Assembly: GCA_905182495.1 (NCBI GenBank)
Contig: CAJJBU010000001.1
Coordinates: 1-64,000, forward strand
Origin: Flavobacteriales bacterium UBA952
GTDB lineage: Bacteria > Bacteroidota > Bacteroidia > Flavobacteriales_D > Crocinitomicaceae
DNA: 64,000 nucleotides
Direction: 5' to 3'
The notes beneath the pieces are model-generated. The model ran no database searches. It was not told where the DNA came from and was given only the letters and a program-made list of their open reading frames with translations. The position numbers and the translations under genes were made by a program. Positions 8,484 to 17,802 of this stretch are shown here, piece by piece (position 1 is the stretch's first letter; each line of letters begins with the position of its first letter).

Positions 8484-9182
8484 ATGAAATGTTTCAGTTT
8501 AATTTGTCTTTCCCTAATTTTAAGCACGGTTGTTATAGGACAGCCTGCAAAGGCCATTGATAACAAAGATAGCTACAGCTGGATGTTTGGTACGTCATGG
8601 ATATTAACAGATGATGATGGAGAGTCATTTAACCCTTTTCTGATTGAAAACATGCATTCGCATCTTTTCCCTTCAAGGTTTTTTGTAGATAAATTTATCT
8701 ACAATGGTTGGAGCGCAGAGGCTGTATTGACTTATTCTGTTTATAATCCAAATAAACTCACGAATGGCCAAGAAAATATTTCAGGAAGTCTTTTTTCAAT
8801 GGATCTACATTCCAAATATTCTTTTTATAAATTATTAAACAGCGGAGCGATTGACCCTTTTGCTTTTGCTGGTTTGGGGATAAGTGTTCGAGACAATCAA
8901 GACACCCTTGCTCGTGCTTTAAGTCCAACACTAAACGTGGGTGTCGGAGTTAATTTTTGGCTTTCTAAACATATTGGATTGCAAATAAGTAGCACGGCAA
9001 AGGTTGGAGTTATTGACCTCTTTAAATCATCCAATTATATGCAACATAGCCTTGGGCTTGTTGTTCGTTTTGAATCACTGAAAAGAACAGATAACAGCTT
9101 CAATAAATCAAAATACAAAATTGATAAAAGAAGAAAGAAAATAAAAATAGACGGCAAGAAAAAAGGGCGAAAAGATACCTAG
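8484..9182 (+). CDS. Outer-membrane beta-barrel protein
   Basis: A 232-residue protein with an N-terminal signal peptide (hydrophobic LICLSLILSTVVIG, cleavage probably near residue 20-25). It then shows alternating hydrophobic/aromatic strands typical of small eight-stranded barrels, for example DPFAFAGLGISV, LNVGVGVNFWLSKHIGLQIS and HSLGLVVRFESL. A strongly basic tail of about 30 residues (RRKKIKIDGKKKGRK) follows the last strand, which is unusual for a barrel and would protrude from it. The ligand or role is unknown. The 3' end overlaps the convergent gene by four bases. Confidence 0.7.
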   Translation: MKCFSLICLSLILSTVVIGQPAKAIDNKDSYSWMFGTSWILTDDDGESFNPFLIENMHSHLFPSRFFVDKFIYNGWSAEAVLTYSVYNPNKLTNGQENISGSLFSMDLHSKYSFYKLLNSGAIDPFAFAGLGISVRDNQDTLARALSPTLNVGVGVNFWLSKHIGLQISSTAKVGVIDLFKSSNYMQHSLGLVVRFESLKRTDNSFNKSKYKIDKRRKKIKIDGKKKGRKDT

Positions 9183-9544
9183 TTTTTTACGCCGAACTTT
9201 TTAATCGTTTTCTGCTTTTCTGTTACAATCCCAAAGGTATAACCTCCATTTTGCAGCTGCGTTGAATCATATCTTAATATATGACCACCCTTTTCAAATT
9301 TTCTGGAAGCAAGCTGGACGATAATTTCTTCATTAGACCAAATACAAAATTGAACCTCGATAGGCGCTGGGCACTGAAAATAAAATTCAATCTCCCCATT
9401 AACCTCATACGATTCAGTATTATACAGCGTGCAATACTCTTCAGTACGGACCCGATTACGACTCAATCTCTTGATTAATATGCGATAGGTAATAATGATC
9501 AATAGAATGACCAAGGTGATCGAAAGTATATCTAATAAATTCAT
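9179..9544 (-). CDS. Small single-pass membrane protein of unknown function
   Basis: A 121-residue protein with one membrane helix at about residues 5-23 (ILSITLVILLIIITYRILI), then a basic stretch KRLSRNRVR and a soluble beta-rich domain. That domain contains FYFQCPAPIEVQFCIW and ILRYDSTQLQNGGYTFGIV, reminiscent of an Ig-like fold. I do not recognise the family. Its start is one base from the stop of the DUF493 gene, so the two are probably co-transcribed. Confidence 0.6.
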   Translation of the reverse strand: MNLLDILSITLVILLIIITYRILIKRLSRNRVRTEEYCTLYNTESYEVNGEIEFYFQCPAPIEVQFCIWSNEEIIVQLASRKFEKGGHILRYDSTQLQNGGYTFGIVTEKQKTIKKFGVKN

Positions 9545-9814
9545 TTACAATGATATTATGCCTTCAATAGTTGAGGCCTTGTTATAAATATGAATCACCT
9601 CATCGGCAGAAAGCATAACCTGCTTTGCACTTACAGATATAAATTTCCCGCTTGAAGAAGTTTTCATTTGAATTTGAGTGTCTGCAGCATATAAAGCATT
9701 GACTTTAGCCACATTATCACTCTTGTTCGGCACTATGAATTTGAAGAAATAAACCTGCGGAAAACCCGTGGTTTCTAGCTGGGCTTTTAAACTATCAAAA
9801 TCGCGCATGCACAA
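9545..9814 (-). CDS. DUF493 family protein
   Basis: An 89-residue ACT-like alpha/beta protein matching DUF493 (YbeD-like). It has FDSLKAQLETTGFPQVYFFKFIVP at the N-terminus and SSSGKFISVSAKQVMLSADEVIHIYNKAS in the core. The start may be the ATG given or the one two codons later (MRDFDSL). DUF493 proteins are conserved small cytoplasmic proteins of uncertain, possibly regulatory, function. The gene is divergent from the DUF5916 gene. Confidence 0.88.
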   Translation of the reverse strand: MCMRDFDSLKAQLETTGFPQVYFFKFIVPNKSDNVAKVNALYAADTQIQMKTSSSGKFISVSAKQVMLSADEVIHIYNKASTIEGIISL

Positions 9815-9874
9815 AATTAATTCTTATTTGTTCATCATCTACATTCTTCTTAAAGAACATTAAAACCGAAAGCC

Positions 9875-9882
9875 TATTTTTG
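9875..9882 (+). promoter_or_regulatory. -7 box TATTTTTG for the DUF5916 gene
   Basis: A perfect TAnnTTTG match ending only four bases before the ATG at 9887, so transcription would start at or within the start codon. No -33 element was found. Confidence 0.55.
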
Positions 9883-9886
9883 CACT

Positions 9887-12341
9887 ATGAAATTGCTCTT
9901 GACCATACTTTCTATAGGAATAGCCAATATGACATTTGGTCAAAAAAGTCTAACTGCCCTTAAGACGAATGAAGCGATCCTACTAAATGGAGAATTCAAT
10001 GAGGTGTCATGGGAGGAAGCAAGATGGACATCACAGTTTACACAACTCAAACCCTTTCCTGGAGAATCACCGTCAAAACACACTGAAGTAGCTCTACTTT
10101 ATGATGATGAGGCTCTGTATTTTGGTGTAAAATGCTTCGATAATGGAGACTCTGTATCAAAAGTACTTTCTGCTCGAGACGATTTTAATCCCAATCTAGA
10201 CCTGTTTGCCATTTTTCTTGACACTTATAATGACAAACAAAATGGCTTCTTTTTTGGCTTAACAAGTCTAGGCGTTCAATTGGACGCAAAAATATTTAAT
10301 GGGGATTTTAATGATCTTCTTAATTTGGTTTGGAATAGCAAAACTATAATCAAAGAAAATGGATGGTTTGCCGAAATAAAAATACCCTACTCTGCAATAA
10401 GATTCCCCAAAGAAGACATTCAAAATTGGAATATTAACTTCGGAAGGCAAATAAGTAGGTATAGAGAAGAGAGTACATGGAATCCTGTCAATCCAGACCT
10501 TGAGAATTACCTCCTTGAAAGTGGAAAAGTTGAAGGGATACAGGGAGTAGAACCACCTTTGAGACTTGCATTTATACCATTTCTATCAAGCTATGTTAAC
10601 TTCTCAAAGGACACAGAAACACTTTCCTCATTTAATGGTGGAATGGATATTAAATATGGGATTAACGAGGCGTTTACCCTTGATGTGACTTTATTACCGG
10701 ACTTTGGTCAAGTTGTTTTTGATAATCAGGTTTTAAACATCAGTCCTTTTGAAATACAGTTTAATGAAAATAGGCAGTTTTTTACCGAGGGTACTGAACT
10801 ATTTACAAAATCAGAGCTTTTCTACAGTAGGCGAATTGGCGTACAAACCCCGTCAAGGGTTTATCAAAGTCAACTGAATGAAAATGAATATTTAGAAGAA
10901 ATCCCTAATTCTGTCCCATTAATTAACGCGAGTAAAGTTTCGGGAAGACTAAATAATGGTTTAGGTATTGCCGTATTCAATGGTATTACTGCCGAGCAAA
11001 CCGGAAAAGCAATAGATAGTGAAACAAACATTGAACGCAATGTCATAATTAGCCCCCTAAGTAACTACAATGTTTTGGTATTGGATCAAAACCTAAAAAA
11101 CAATAGCTTCCTAACATTCACAAACACCAATGTTTGGCGTTCTGGAGACTTTTACGATGCCAATGTCTCAGGCATCAAGGCTAAACTCAACACAAAAAAT
11201 AACGACTATTATGTGACTGGCGAAGGGGTTTTGTCGACAATTATAGAAAGCTCAGAATCTTCGTTAGGACACTCATGGGGTGTTGAGAACAGGAAAGCAA
11301 AGAGGAAACTTCACCTTTTGGACCGAATATTATGAAGAATCTGATACCTACGATCCAAATGACTTAGGCTTCTTAAGAGCAAATAACAGTCGTGTTGCAG
11401 AGGTGAATGTCGGTTATCGAAACTTTCGACCAAGCTTTTGGAACTTAAATAAGTTCCAAAGTAACCTTTCAGTCAATTATGAACGATTATATGCACCAAA
11501 CCTATTTGGTGGAGCCTATTGGCAATCTAGCCTTGTCATGGTCTCGAAATCATTCAATGCAGGAGGCTTGAGCTTCAATGGGGCACTGTTTGAAAACAAT
11601 GATTACTTTGAACCTAGAGCAGAGAACATTGGTGAATATAAATTCGTGCGTCCCATTTGGACGAATATGTCTACTTGGTTTTCTTCTAATTATCAAAAAA
11701 GAATAGCCGTCGATGCCCGCTTGGGCTATGTTGATGTGCAACGTGGAGATTGGTGGGAATGGAATTACAGTCTAGAATTCAGATTTAGGCTCAGCAATCA
11801 ACTTTTCCTATTACATGAATGGAAACAAAGCTTTCAATACAATAGTGAGGGCTTTGCAGTTGGGTTTGGATCTCCTATAAATGAGTTCGATGGCATCTTG
11901 TTTGGTAATAGAGACCGGCTCACAAATGAGCAATCTCTTGGGCTTGACTATACGATTACCAACAGGTTAGGCATGACATTTCGCTTAAGGCATTACAATG
12001 CTCAAATCAAATACAACAGCTTCTATGAATTATTAGACAATGGAAGGCTTAATCCTTTAGCTGATTATTCAGGAAATGACGTTAACGGATTTTCTGCATA
12101 TGACATAAATTATAATGCGTTCACAATAGACATGCTGTTACGTTGGGTATTTCTACCTGGAAGTGAGCTGAATTTCGTTTGGAAGAACTCTATATTTACT
12201 TCAGACTCTGATGTAGATAATCGGTATTGGGAAACCCTAAACAACACCCTTCAAAACGGGCCCATAAACACCATATCATTAAAAGTTATTTATTGGCTAG
12301 ACAGTCAGTATCTAAAGAAAAAACCTACCGAAGGCATTTAA
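9887..12341 (+). pseudogene. DUF5916 / CBM9-like outer-membrane protein, interrupted by a frameshift
   Basis: Two frames (9887-11335 and 11280-12341) together encode about 815 residues. After a signal peptide (to about residue 18, FGQ) comes a carbohydrate-binding-family-9-like domain (about residues 28-210: LNGEFNEVSWEEARW, DDEALYFGVKCFD, NGFFFGLTSLGVQLDA). A DUF5916 beta-barrel-like region follows with the conserved NENRQFFTEGTELF. The second frame continues the barrel with RTGKQRGNFTFWTEYY and YDPNDLGFL. The break lies at the GGGG run 11277-11280, where one extra base would explain the shift. Downstream sequence remains well conserved, so the break is either very recent or an error in the sequence. 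DUF5916 proteins are thought to be surface proteins; the substrate is unknown. Confidence 0.82.
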
Positions 12342-12810
12342 AGTAATCAAAAGGTTCTCGACACTCTTGACACTGGTAATGGGCTTTACAGGCAGTGCTT
12401 CCAAACTGACTTACCAAACGGGTATTTGGAGCATCACATTTAGGACAGGGTACGACTATCGGATCTGAAAAAAGCACAGACTTATCGACCTCATCTTGAG
12501 GGGGAGCAATTCCATATTCTTTAAGCTTTAGTTTTCCTGACTCCGACATCCAATCTGTTGTCCAAGCGGGAGAAATTGCAGTCTCTATTTTGTATGAAGA
12601 AATCCCTTCTGCAGCTAATTTCACGGTAATGTCTTGCTCGATCGTTTGCATGGCAGGACATCCCGTATAGGTAGGGGTAATTGTAATGTTTACATGATTA
12701 TTTTTGACGTGAACAGATCTAACTATTCCAAGGTCAATAATTGATAAAACAGGGACTTCAGGATCATAAACATCCTCTAAATACGCCCATATTATTTTTT
12801 CATTTACCAT
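12325..12810 (-). CDS. paaD: 1,2-phenylacetyl-CoA epoxidase subunit PaaD
   Basis: A 161-residue protein with an N-terminal MIP18/DUF59-like domain (VYDPEVPVLSIIDLGIV, TPTYTGCPAM) and a C-terminal Zn/Fe-S-type cysteine cluster (CPKC, then C and CQEC near residues 125-155). This is the PaaD (formerly PaaJ) architecture. PaaD is needed for maturation of the PaaABC(E) oxygenase. The gene overlaps paaC by seven bases and is the last of the paaABCD unit. Its 3' end overlaps the convergent DUF5916 gene. Confidence 0.96.
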   Translation of the reverse strand: MVNEKIIWAYLEDVYDPEVPVLSIIDLGIVRSVHVKNNHVNITITPTYTGCPAMQTIEQDITVKLAAEGISSYKIETAISPAWTTDWMSESGKLKLKEYGIAPPQDEVDKSVLFSDPIVVPCPKCDAPNTRLVSQFGSTACKAHYQCQECREPFDYFKCLR

Positions 12811-13562
12811 TCCATATTTGGATAGGTGCGTTGCATATATTGCATATCGGCAAGAAGATACCCCATATGCTCAGAATGCCTTCCTTCACGCCCACCCTGA
12901 AACTTCCAGTTGTTTTTCGGTAAGGATAGTGTGGCGGCTTCAAGGACATCGTTCACTGTTTTTTCCCAAACTGGATAAATTCCTTGTGCTGAGGGAACAA
13001 TACCTTCTTTAATTAGAAGGTTATCTACTTCATTCTCATAAAACAATTCATGTGCATATCGGAATAGCTTATCCAAAGAGTTTTGAATTCTTAAGTGCGA
13101 CTCCTCTGTTCCGTCTCCCAACCTAATGACCCACTCAGAAGAGTGTTTAAGGTGGTATTTAGTCTCTTTAAGAGACTTCTCAGCGATGCCCGCGAGTCTT
13201 TTGTCTTTCGAGGTAGACAGTCGCTCTAGGAGCGCCGTGCGGTATGCGTCAAAAAGGAATTGACGTAAAATAGTATCTCCAAAATGTCCATTTGGTTGTT
13301 CAACTAGTAATATATTTACATATTGCTTTTCAATTCTTAAAAAAGCCAATTGATCCTTGTTTCTAGAATCCTTATCAAGTTCACCTGCATAATCTAAAAG
13401 TAAGGTCGCTTGCCCAATAAGGTCCAAAGAAATATTCGTTAAAGCGATATCCTCCTCTAAAATAGGGCCATGGCCACACAATTCCGATAATCGTTGTCCT
13501 AGAATAAGACTATCATCTCCCATTCTGAGGGTATAATTATAAAGTGCTTCTTTTGTTGTCAT
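12804..13562 (-). CDS. paaC: 1,2-phenylacetyl-CoA epoxidase subunit PaaC
   Basis: A 252-residue ferritin-like helical protein, the structural (iron-less) partner of PaaA. Recognisable segments are MGDDSLILGQRLSELCGHGP, LDLIGQATLLLDYAGE and KETKYHLKHSSEWVIRLGDG. The C-terminal GREGRHSEHMGYLLADMQYMQR is typical. The gene lies between paaB (three-base gap) and paaD (overlap) in one operon. Confidence 0.96.
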   Translation of the reverse strand: MTTKEALYNYTLRMGDDSLILGQRLSELCGHGPILEEDIALTNISLDLIGQATLLLDYAGELDKDSRNKDQLAFLRIEKQYVNILLVEQPNGHFGDTILRQFLFDAYRTALLERLSTSKDKRLAGIAEKSLKETKYHLKHSSEWVIRLGDGTEESHLRIQNSLDKLFRYAHELFYENEVDNLLIKEGIVPSAQGIYPVWEKTVNDVLEAATLSLPKNNWKFQGGREGRHSEHMGYLLADMQYMQRTYPNMEW

Positions 13563-13565
13563 TTG

Positions 13566-13856
13566 TTACATGTGTGAAATACCATCTGGAACATCATAAA
13601 AGGTAGGATGTCTATACACCTTTGAATTTGCTGGTTCAAAAAGAGAATCCTCATCACTCGGATCAGAGGCCGTTATATTATTGGAGGGTACGACCCAAAT
13701 CGAAATACCTTCGGATCTTCTCGTATAAACGTCTCTTGCATTGTCTATTGCCATTGTGGCATCTGAAGCTCGTAAACTACCAACATGCTTATGGTTTAGT
13801 CCTTGTTTACTTCTTATAAAAACCTCCCATAGAGGCCATTCTTTTGATTTTTCCAT
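13566..13856 (-). CDS. paaB: 1,2-phenylacetyl-CoA epoxidase subunit PaaB
   Basis: A 96-residue protein starting MEKSKEWPLWEVFIRSKQG, the characteristic PaaB N-terminus. HKHVGSLRASDATMAIDNARDVYTRR follows, and the protein ends near HPTFYDVPDGISHM. The reading frame extends upstream to 13949, but that would overlap paaA by about 90 bases with no similarity to PaaB. The ATG at 13856 falls one base after the paaA stop. PaaB bridges subunits in the PaaABCE complex. Confidence 0.95.
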   Translation of the reverse strand: MEKSKEWPLWEVFIRSKQGLNHKHVGSLRASDATMAIDNARDVYTRRSEGISIWVVPSNNITASDPSDEDSLFEPANSKVYRHPTFYDVPDGISHM

Positions 13857-13857
13857 C

Positions 13858-14811
13858 TTAAGCAGATTTCTTTGAATTTCTTTTATTAGTAAATGCCATG
13901 GCTGCTTCAACAACCCATTTACCATCTTCTTTTGCCTTTCTTCGTGCATCTACGCGTTCTTTATTACAAGGTCCGTTACCGCCTACAACTTGCCAAAACT
14001 CATCCCAATCAATTGGGCCATAATCGTAACGCCCTTTTACTTCGTTCCATTTTACATCCGGGTCAGGAACCGTCAAGCCAAGAGTCTCGATTTGAGGTAC
14101 TGTAACATCGACAAACATTTGTCTCAGCTCATCATTGGTATGTCGTTTAATCTTCCACTTCATAGATTGTTCCGTGTGACTTGAGTCTGCATCACTCGGC
14201 CCAAACATCATAAGAGCAGGCCACCAAAATCTATTTAATGCATCTTGAGCCATCTCTTTTTGCTCTATTGCTCCACCAGCCAATTTCGTCATGATTTCAA
14301 AACCTTGACGTTGGTGAAAAGACTCCTCTTTACATACCCGAATCATAGCGCGAGCATATGGGCCATAAGAGCACCTGCACAAAGGGACTTGGTTCATGAT
14401 AGCAGCACCATCGACGAGCCAACCAACGGCACCCATGTCTGCCCAAGTTAATGTAGGATAATTGAAAATAGATGAATACTTCGCCTTACCCGAATGCAAA
14501 TCATCAATAGTCTGCTCTCGATCTGCACCAAGCGTTTCAGCAGCACTATACAAGTATAACCCGTGTCCAGCTTCGTCCTGGACCTTAGCCAATAAAACTG
14601 CTTTTCTACGCAGATTAGGAGCTCTCGTAATCCAATTGCCTTCAGGCAGCATTCCAACAACTTCAGAATGTGCATGCTGTGAAATCTGACGTATCAAAGT
14701 CGTACGATAGGCGTCAGGCATCCAATCATTGGGCTCAATTTTAATGTCTCTATCAATCTTCTGCTGAAATTTATTTTCTAATTCTTTGTTGTCGATTTCC
14801 ATCATATTCAT
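13858..14811 (-). CDS. paaA: 1,2-phenylacetyl-CoA epoxidase catalytic subunit PaaA
   Basis: A 317-residue ferritin-like di-iron oxygenase subunit that epoxidises the ring of phenylacetyl-CoA. Di-iron ligand segments are visible: [37 protein letters not shown] (E-x2-H), and later [15 protein letters not shown] with the second E-x2-H. The C-terminal [19 protein letters not shown] is typical. It is first in the paaABCD operon, divergent from the paaE-like pair, with a -7 box 12 bases upstream. No ring-opening or thiolase genes (paaZ, paaJ) are in the window. Confidence 0.97.
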   Translation of the reverse strand: MNMMEIDNKELENKFQQKIDRDIKIEPNDWMPDAYRTTLIRQISQHAHSEVVGMLPEGNWITRAPNLRRKAVLLAKVQDEAGHGLYLYSAAETLGADREQTIDDLHSGKAKYSSIFNYPTLTWADMGAVGWLVDGAAIMNQVPLCRCSYGPYARAMIRVCKEESFHQRQGFEIMTKLAGGAIEQKEMAQDALNRFWWPALMMFGPSDADSSHTEQSMKWKIKRHTNDELRQMFVDVTVPQIETLGLTVPDPDVKWNEVKGRYDYGPIDWDEFWQVVGGNGPCNKERVDARRKAKEDGKWVVEAAMAFTNKRNSKKSA

Positions 14812-14823
14812 GAATTTACTTTA

Positions 14824-14831
14824 CAAATATA
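14824..14831 (-). promoter_or_regulatory. -7 box TATATTTG for paaABCD
   Basis: A perfect TAnnTTTG match on the minus strand, 12 bases before the paaA ATG. It shares the 123-base intergenic region with the divergent paaE promoter. That region is a plausible place for a common regulator, but I found no convincing palindrome in it. Confidence 0.55.
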
Positions 14832-14885
14832 CTTAATACTACCTCTGATTAAAAACAAAAGAAATTGAACAATGTTTCGTTCGCC

Positions 14886-14915
14886 TTGTCTTGAAAAATA
14901 GATTGCTTACATTTG
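14886..14915 (+). promoter_or_regulatory. -33/-7 promoter for the paaE-like operon
   Basis: A TTG at 14886-14888 and a perfect TAnnTTTG box (TACATTTG, 14908-14915) are separated by 19 bases, the expected Bacteroidota sigma-A spacing. The ATG of the first paaE-like gene is 19 bases further on. Confidence 0.65.
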
Positions 14916-14934
14916 AGGCAAATTTACGGTCGAA

Positions 14935-16002
14935 ATGAAATCGAATTTTTTTAAAATTAGCGTCAAAGAAATCATCAAGGAAACTGATGATTGTGTCTCA
15001 ATATCCTTTGACATCCCTAAAGAACACCTAAAATCATTTGACTTTAAAGCTGGTCAATACTTGACACTGAAATCCTACGTTAAAGATCAAGAACTTAGAC
15101 GATCATATTCCCTATGTTCTGAACCTTCCTCAAAAGAGCATAAAATTGCAATTAAGAGGATAGAAAATGGTTTGTTTTCGTCTTATGCCCATGAAAAAAT
15201 AAAAAAAGGAGATTCCCTTGAGGTTATGGCTCCAGCCGGTAACTTCCAGCACCTTCCCGATACCAAGGCTAGTAAAAACTATGCACTATTTGCAGCAGGC
15301 AGTGGTATTACTCCTATTCTATCTATTTTGAAAAGTATTTTAAGACATGAGCCAAATAGTACGGTAAACCTTATTTATGGAAACAAGGGGATTAACTCCG
15401 TTATTTTTAAAGAAGAAATTGAAGCTTTAAAGAACACCTACATAAATCGACTAAGCGTTGTTCATATATTTTCGAGAGAAAACCTTGGGAATAAATTACA
15501 ACAGGGAAGGATTGACAAAGAAAAATGCCAAACTCTTTTTAAGACCTACTTTGGAGGGGTTTCTATCGATGATGTATTCATCTGTGGTCCCGAACAGATG
15601 ACCTTAGAAATAAGAGAAGTTTGCCTTGAAAAAGGACTTGATTCAAAACAGATCCATCTCGAATTATTTGGAACGGGATTCAAACAAAAAACAGAAGAAG
15701 ATACGCCCGTTGTGAACGAAGAAGATAGCCAAATACAACTGCACATTGACGGGGATGAATATGAATTTGATTTAAATACAAATGGCATCTCGCTTCTTGA
15801 TGCCGCACACAAATCGGGATTAGATGTGCCCTACGCATGTAAAGGTGGGGTCTGCTGTACTTGCAAAGCAAAAATACTTGAAGGCTCAGTAAAAATGGAT
15901 GTGAATTATTCACTTGAACAAGATGAGCTTGATCAGGGTTATATACTCACATGCCAATCGCATCCGACATCTAAAAAAGTAATCGTAACATTTGACGAAT
16001 AA
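14935..16002 (+). CDS. paaE: PaaE-type phenylacetyl-CoA epoxidase reductase (copy 1)
   Basis: A 355-residue flavoprotein with three parts. The first is a ferredoxin-reductase-like FAD domain (RRSYSLCSEP around residues 59-68). The second is an NAD(P)-binding domain (AAGSGITPILSIL, ICGPEQM). The third is a C-terminal plant-type 2Fe-2S domain with C-x4-C-x2-C in CKGGVCCTC and a distal Cys in YILTCQ. This order is that of PaaE, which passes electrons from NADPH to the PaaA di-iron centre. It is divergent from paaABCD and three bases ahead of a second, similar gene. Confidence 0.93.
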   Translation: MKSNFFKISVKEIIKETDDCVSISFDIPKEHLKSFDFKAGQYLTLKSYVKDQELRRSYSLCSEPSSKEHKIAIKRIENGLFSSYAHEKIKKGDSLEVMAPAGNFQHLPDTKASKNYALFAAGSGITPILSILKSILRHEPNSTVNLIYGNKGINSVIFKEEIEALKNTYINRLSVVHIFSRENLGNKLQQGRIDKEKCQTLFKTYFGGVSIDDVFICGPEQMTLEIREVCLEKGLDSKQIHLELFGTGFKQKTEEDTPVVNEEDSQIQLHIDGDEYEFDLNTNGISLLDAAHKSGLDVPYACKGGVCCTCKAKILEGSVKMDVNYSLEQDELDQGYILTCQSHPTSKKVIVTFDE

Positions 16003-16005
16003 ATT

Positions 16006-17067
16006 ATGGGTTTATTAGGAGGTATATTCAAGAAAGATAAAAAGCACAAAGGGTACTTTGAAGTTGAAATTTCAAAAATAGAAAAGCTTAATGAAACATC
16101 CGTGAAGGCTGTATTTAATATTCCTGAAAAACTCAAATCTAAATTTAAATTTGAGCCCGGGCAGTATCTAAATATTCTTGTTGAAATCAAGGGTGAAGAA
16201 CAGAGAAGGTCTTATTCTATTTGTAGTTCGGGTGATGAACACCTAGCAATAGGCGTCAAAATCGTTGACAAAGGAATTGTTTCTAATTGGTTCAATCAAG
16301 AGGCAAAAGAGGGAACAAAGATTCACATTGCAGTTCCTCAAGGGAGCTTTAAAATTCCTAAAAAAGCCAAAAACGTGGCAGCAATTGCCGCGGGAAGTGG
16401 AATCACACCAATCCTTTCCATTTTGAAATCTAAAGAACAAGCGCAAAGCATTCACTTACTTTATGGGAATAAATCTCCGGAAGAGGCTATGTTTATTAAT
16501 GAAATAGATTCCATGACTTCAATTAATACCTCACTGTTTTATAGTAGAGCAGACGTGTCAAACGCGACCAAAGGTAGAATTGACAAAACAACTTTAACGG
16601 CCCTAATTAAAGAGGATTTAAGCTTTCTTCAAAAAGATGCTTTTCTAATTTGTGGACCTGAAGAAATGATTTTAGGTTGTATTGAAGCTTTAGCGTTTTT
16701 TGGTGTTTCAAAGGATAAAATTATTTATGAATTATTTACAACACCAGTTAACTTAGGTGTTGAGAAAGAAAAAAATAAATTCATTGGCACTTCAGAAATC
16801 ACTGTAACCCTTGATGATGATGAATTTAATATCACATTAGAAAATGATGCGAAATCTATTTTAGATGCCGTGGAAGAGGAGGGCATGGATGCCCCCTACT
16901 CATGTCGTGGTGGTGTTTGTTGTTCTTGTAAAGCCAAAGTAACTGAAGGCAGCGCTGGCATGAAACTTAATTATTCCTTGACAGATGAGGAAGTTGAGGA
17001 GGGCTATATTTTGACATGTCAAGCCTATCCAACAAGCCCTATCGTCAAAATTACCTATGATGAGTAA
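16006..17067 (+). CDS. paaE: PaaE-type reductase (copy 2)
   Basis: A 353-residue paralogue of the preceding gene with the same three-domain order: RRSYSICSSGDE for FAD, AAGSGITPILSILKS for the nucleotide, ICGPEEM, and a C-terminal 2Fe-2S domain with CRGGVCCSC and YILTCQ. All four iron ligands are kept, so it should be active. The pair looks like an old tandem duplication, since motifs are shared but much of the rest differs. It may serve the same epoxidase or another oxygenase. It overlaps the following SDR gene by 11 bases. Confidence 0.88.
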   Translation: MGLLGGIFKKDKKHKGYFEVEISKIEKLNETSVKAVFNIPEKLKSKFKFEPGQYLNILVEIKGEEQRRSYSICSSGDEHLAIGVKIVDKGIVSNWFNQEAKEGTKIHIAVPQGSFKIPKKAKNVAAIAAGSGITPILSILKSKEQAQSIHLLYGNKSPEEAMFINEIDSMTSINTSLFYSRADVSNATKGRIDKTTLTALIKEDLSFLQKDAFLICGPEEMILGCIEALAFFGVSKDKIIYELFTTPVNLGVEKEKNKFIGTSEITVTLDDDEFNITLENDAKSILDAVEEEGMDAPYSCRGGVCCSCKAKVTEGSAGMKLNYSLTDEEVEEGYILTCQAYPTSPIVKITYDE

Positions 17068-17749
17068 AACAATTGTTGTTATTGGGGCCAGTACAGGCAT
17101 AGGCAAGGCAATAGTACAAGAAGCAGCTAAAAATCCTGAGAATGAAATTTTTGCATTTGCAAGGCAGCAAGCAGTGATGCAGTCTAATTTCAAAGAATTG
17201 CGTAATGTCACCACTTCATTTTTAGATTTAGAGCAATGGGATCAAAACCTATTTTTAGAGGCCCTCAAAAATATTTCTCATATTGATGTGCTTATCAACA
17301 ATGCCGGTTTCTTGGTGAAAAATGATTTTGACAAGCTGAGCCACCAGGACTTCATTAAATCGTATCAAATCAATGTTATTGGAATTATGCAAGTTGTACA
17401 GGCTTGTATTCCCAAAATGACATCTTCAACTTCCCATATTGTGAATATTAGCTCCATGGGTGGATTCCAAGGTTCCGTAAAATTCCCAGGACTTGCCGCT
17501 TATAGCACGTCCAAAGCTGCTTTGTGTTCATTTACAGAATTGTTTGCAGAAGAATACAAAGATTCTAACATTCATATGAATTGCCTTTGTCTTGGAGCGG
17601 TGCAAACCGAAATGTTAGAAGAGGCCTTCCCGGGATTCAAAGCACCTCATTCTGCCGCTAAAATGGCCGCTTATATCTATAACTTTTCTTTAACTCAAGG
17701 GGATTTCATGAATGGGAAAATAATTCCTGTTTCACTCTCTACTCCTTGA
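17057..17749 (+). CDS. Short-chain dehydrogenase/reductase (SDR)
   Basis: A 230-residue classical SDR. It has the cofactor motif GASTGIGKAI near the N-terminus, the NNAG motif, the catalytic Ser in NISSMGG and the Y-x3-K in AAYSTSKAAL. The start may be either of two adjacent ATGs. It overlaps the second paaE-like gene, so it is likely part of the same transcript. The substrate cannot be read from the sequence; a role in aromatic degradation is inferred only from position. Confidence 0.85.
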   Translation: MMSKTIVVIGASTGIGKAIVQEAAKNPENEIFAFARQQAVMQSNFKELRNVTTSFLDLEQWDQNLFLEALKNISHIDVLINNAGFLVKNDFDKLSHQDFIKSYQINVIGIMQVVQACIPKMTSSTSHIVNISSMGGFQGSVKFPGLAAYSTSKAALCSFTELFAEEYKDSNIHMNCLCLGAVQTEMLEEAFPGFKAPHSAAKMAAYIYNFSLTQGDFMNGKIIPVSLSTP

Positions 17750-17802
17750 TTTAATTATCATTGGTTTTTATTGTATCTTAGACTGTCGAATCCTAAAAAC
17801 AT

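Noticed and set aside
13857-13949. Long N-terminal extension of PaaB
   Set aside because: It overlaps paaA by about 90 bases and does not resemble PaaB; the ATG at 13856 gives the normal protein.
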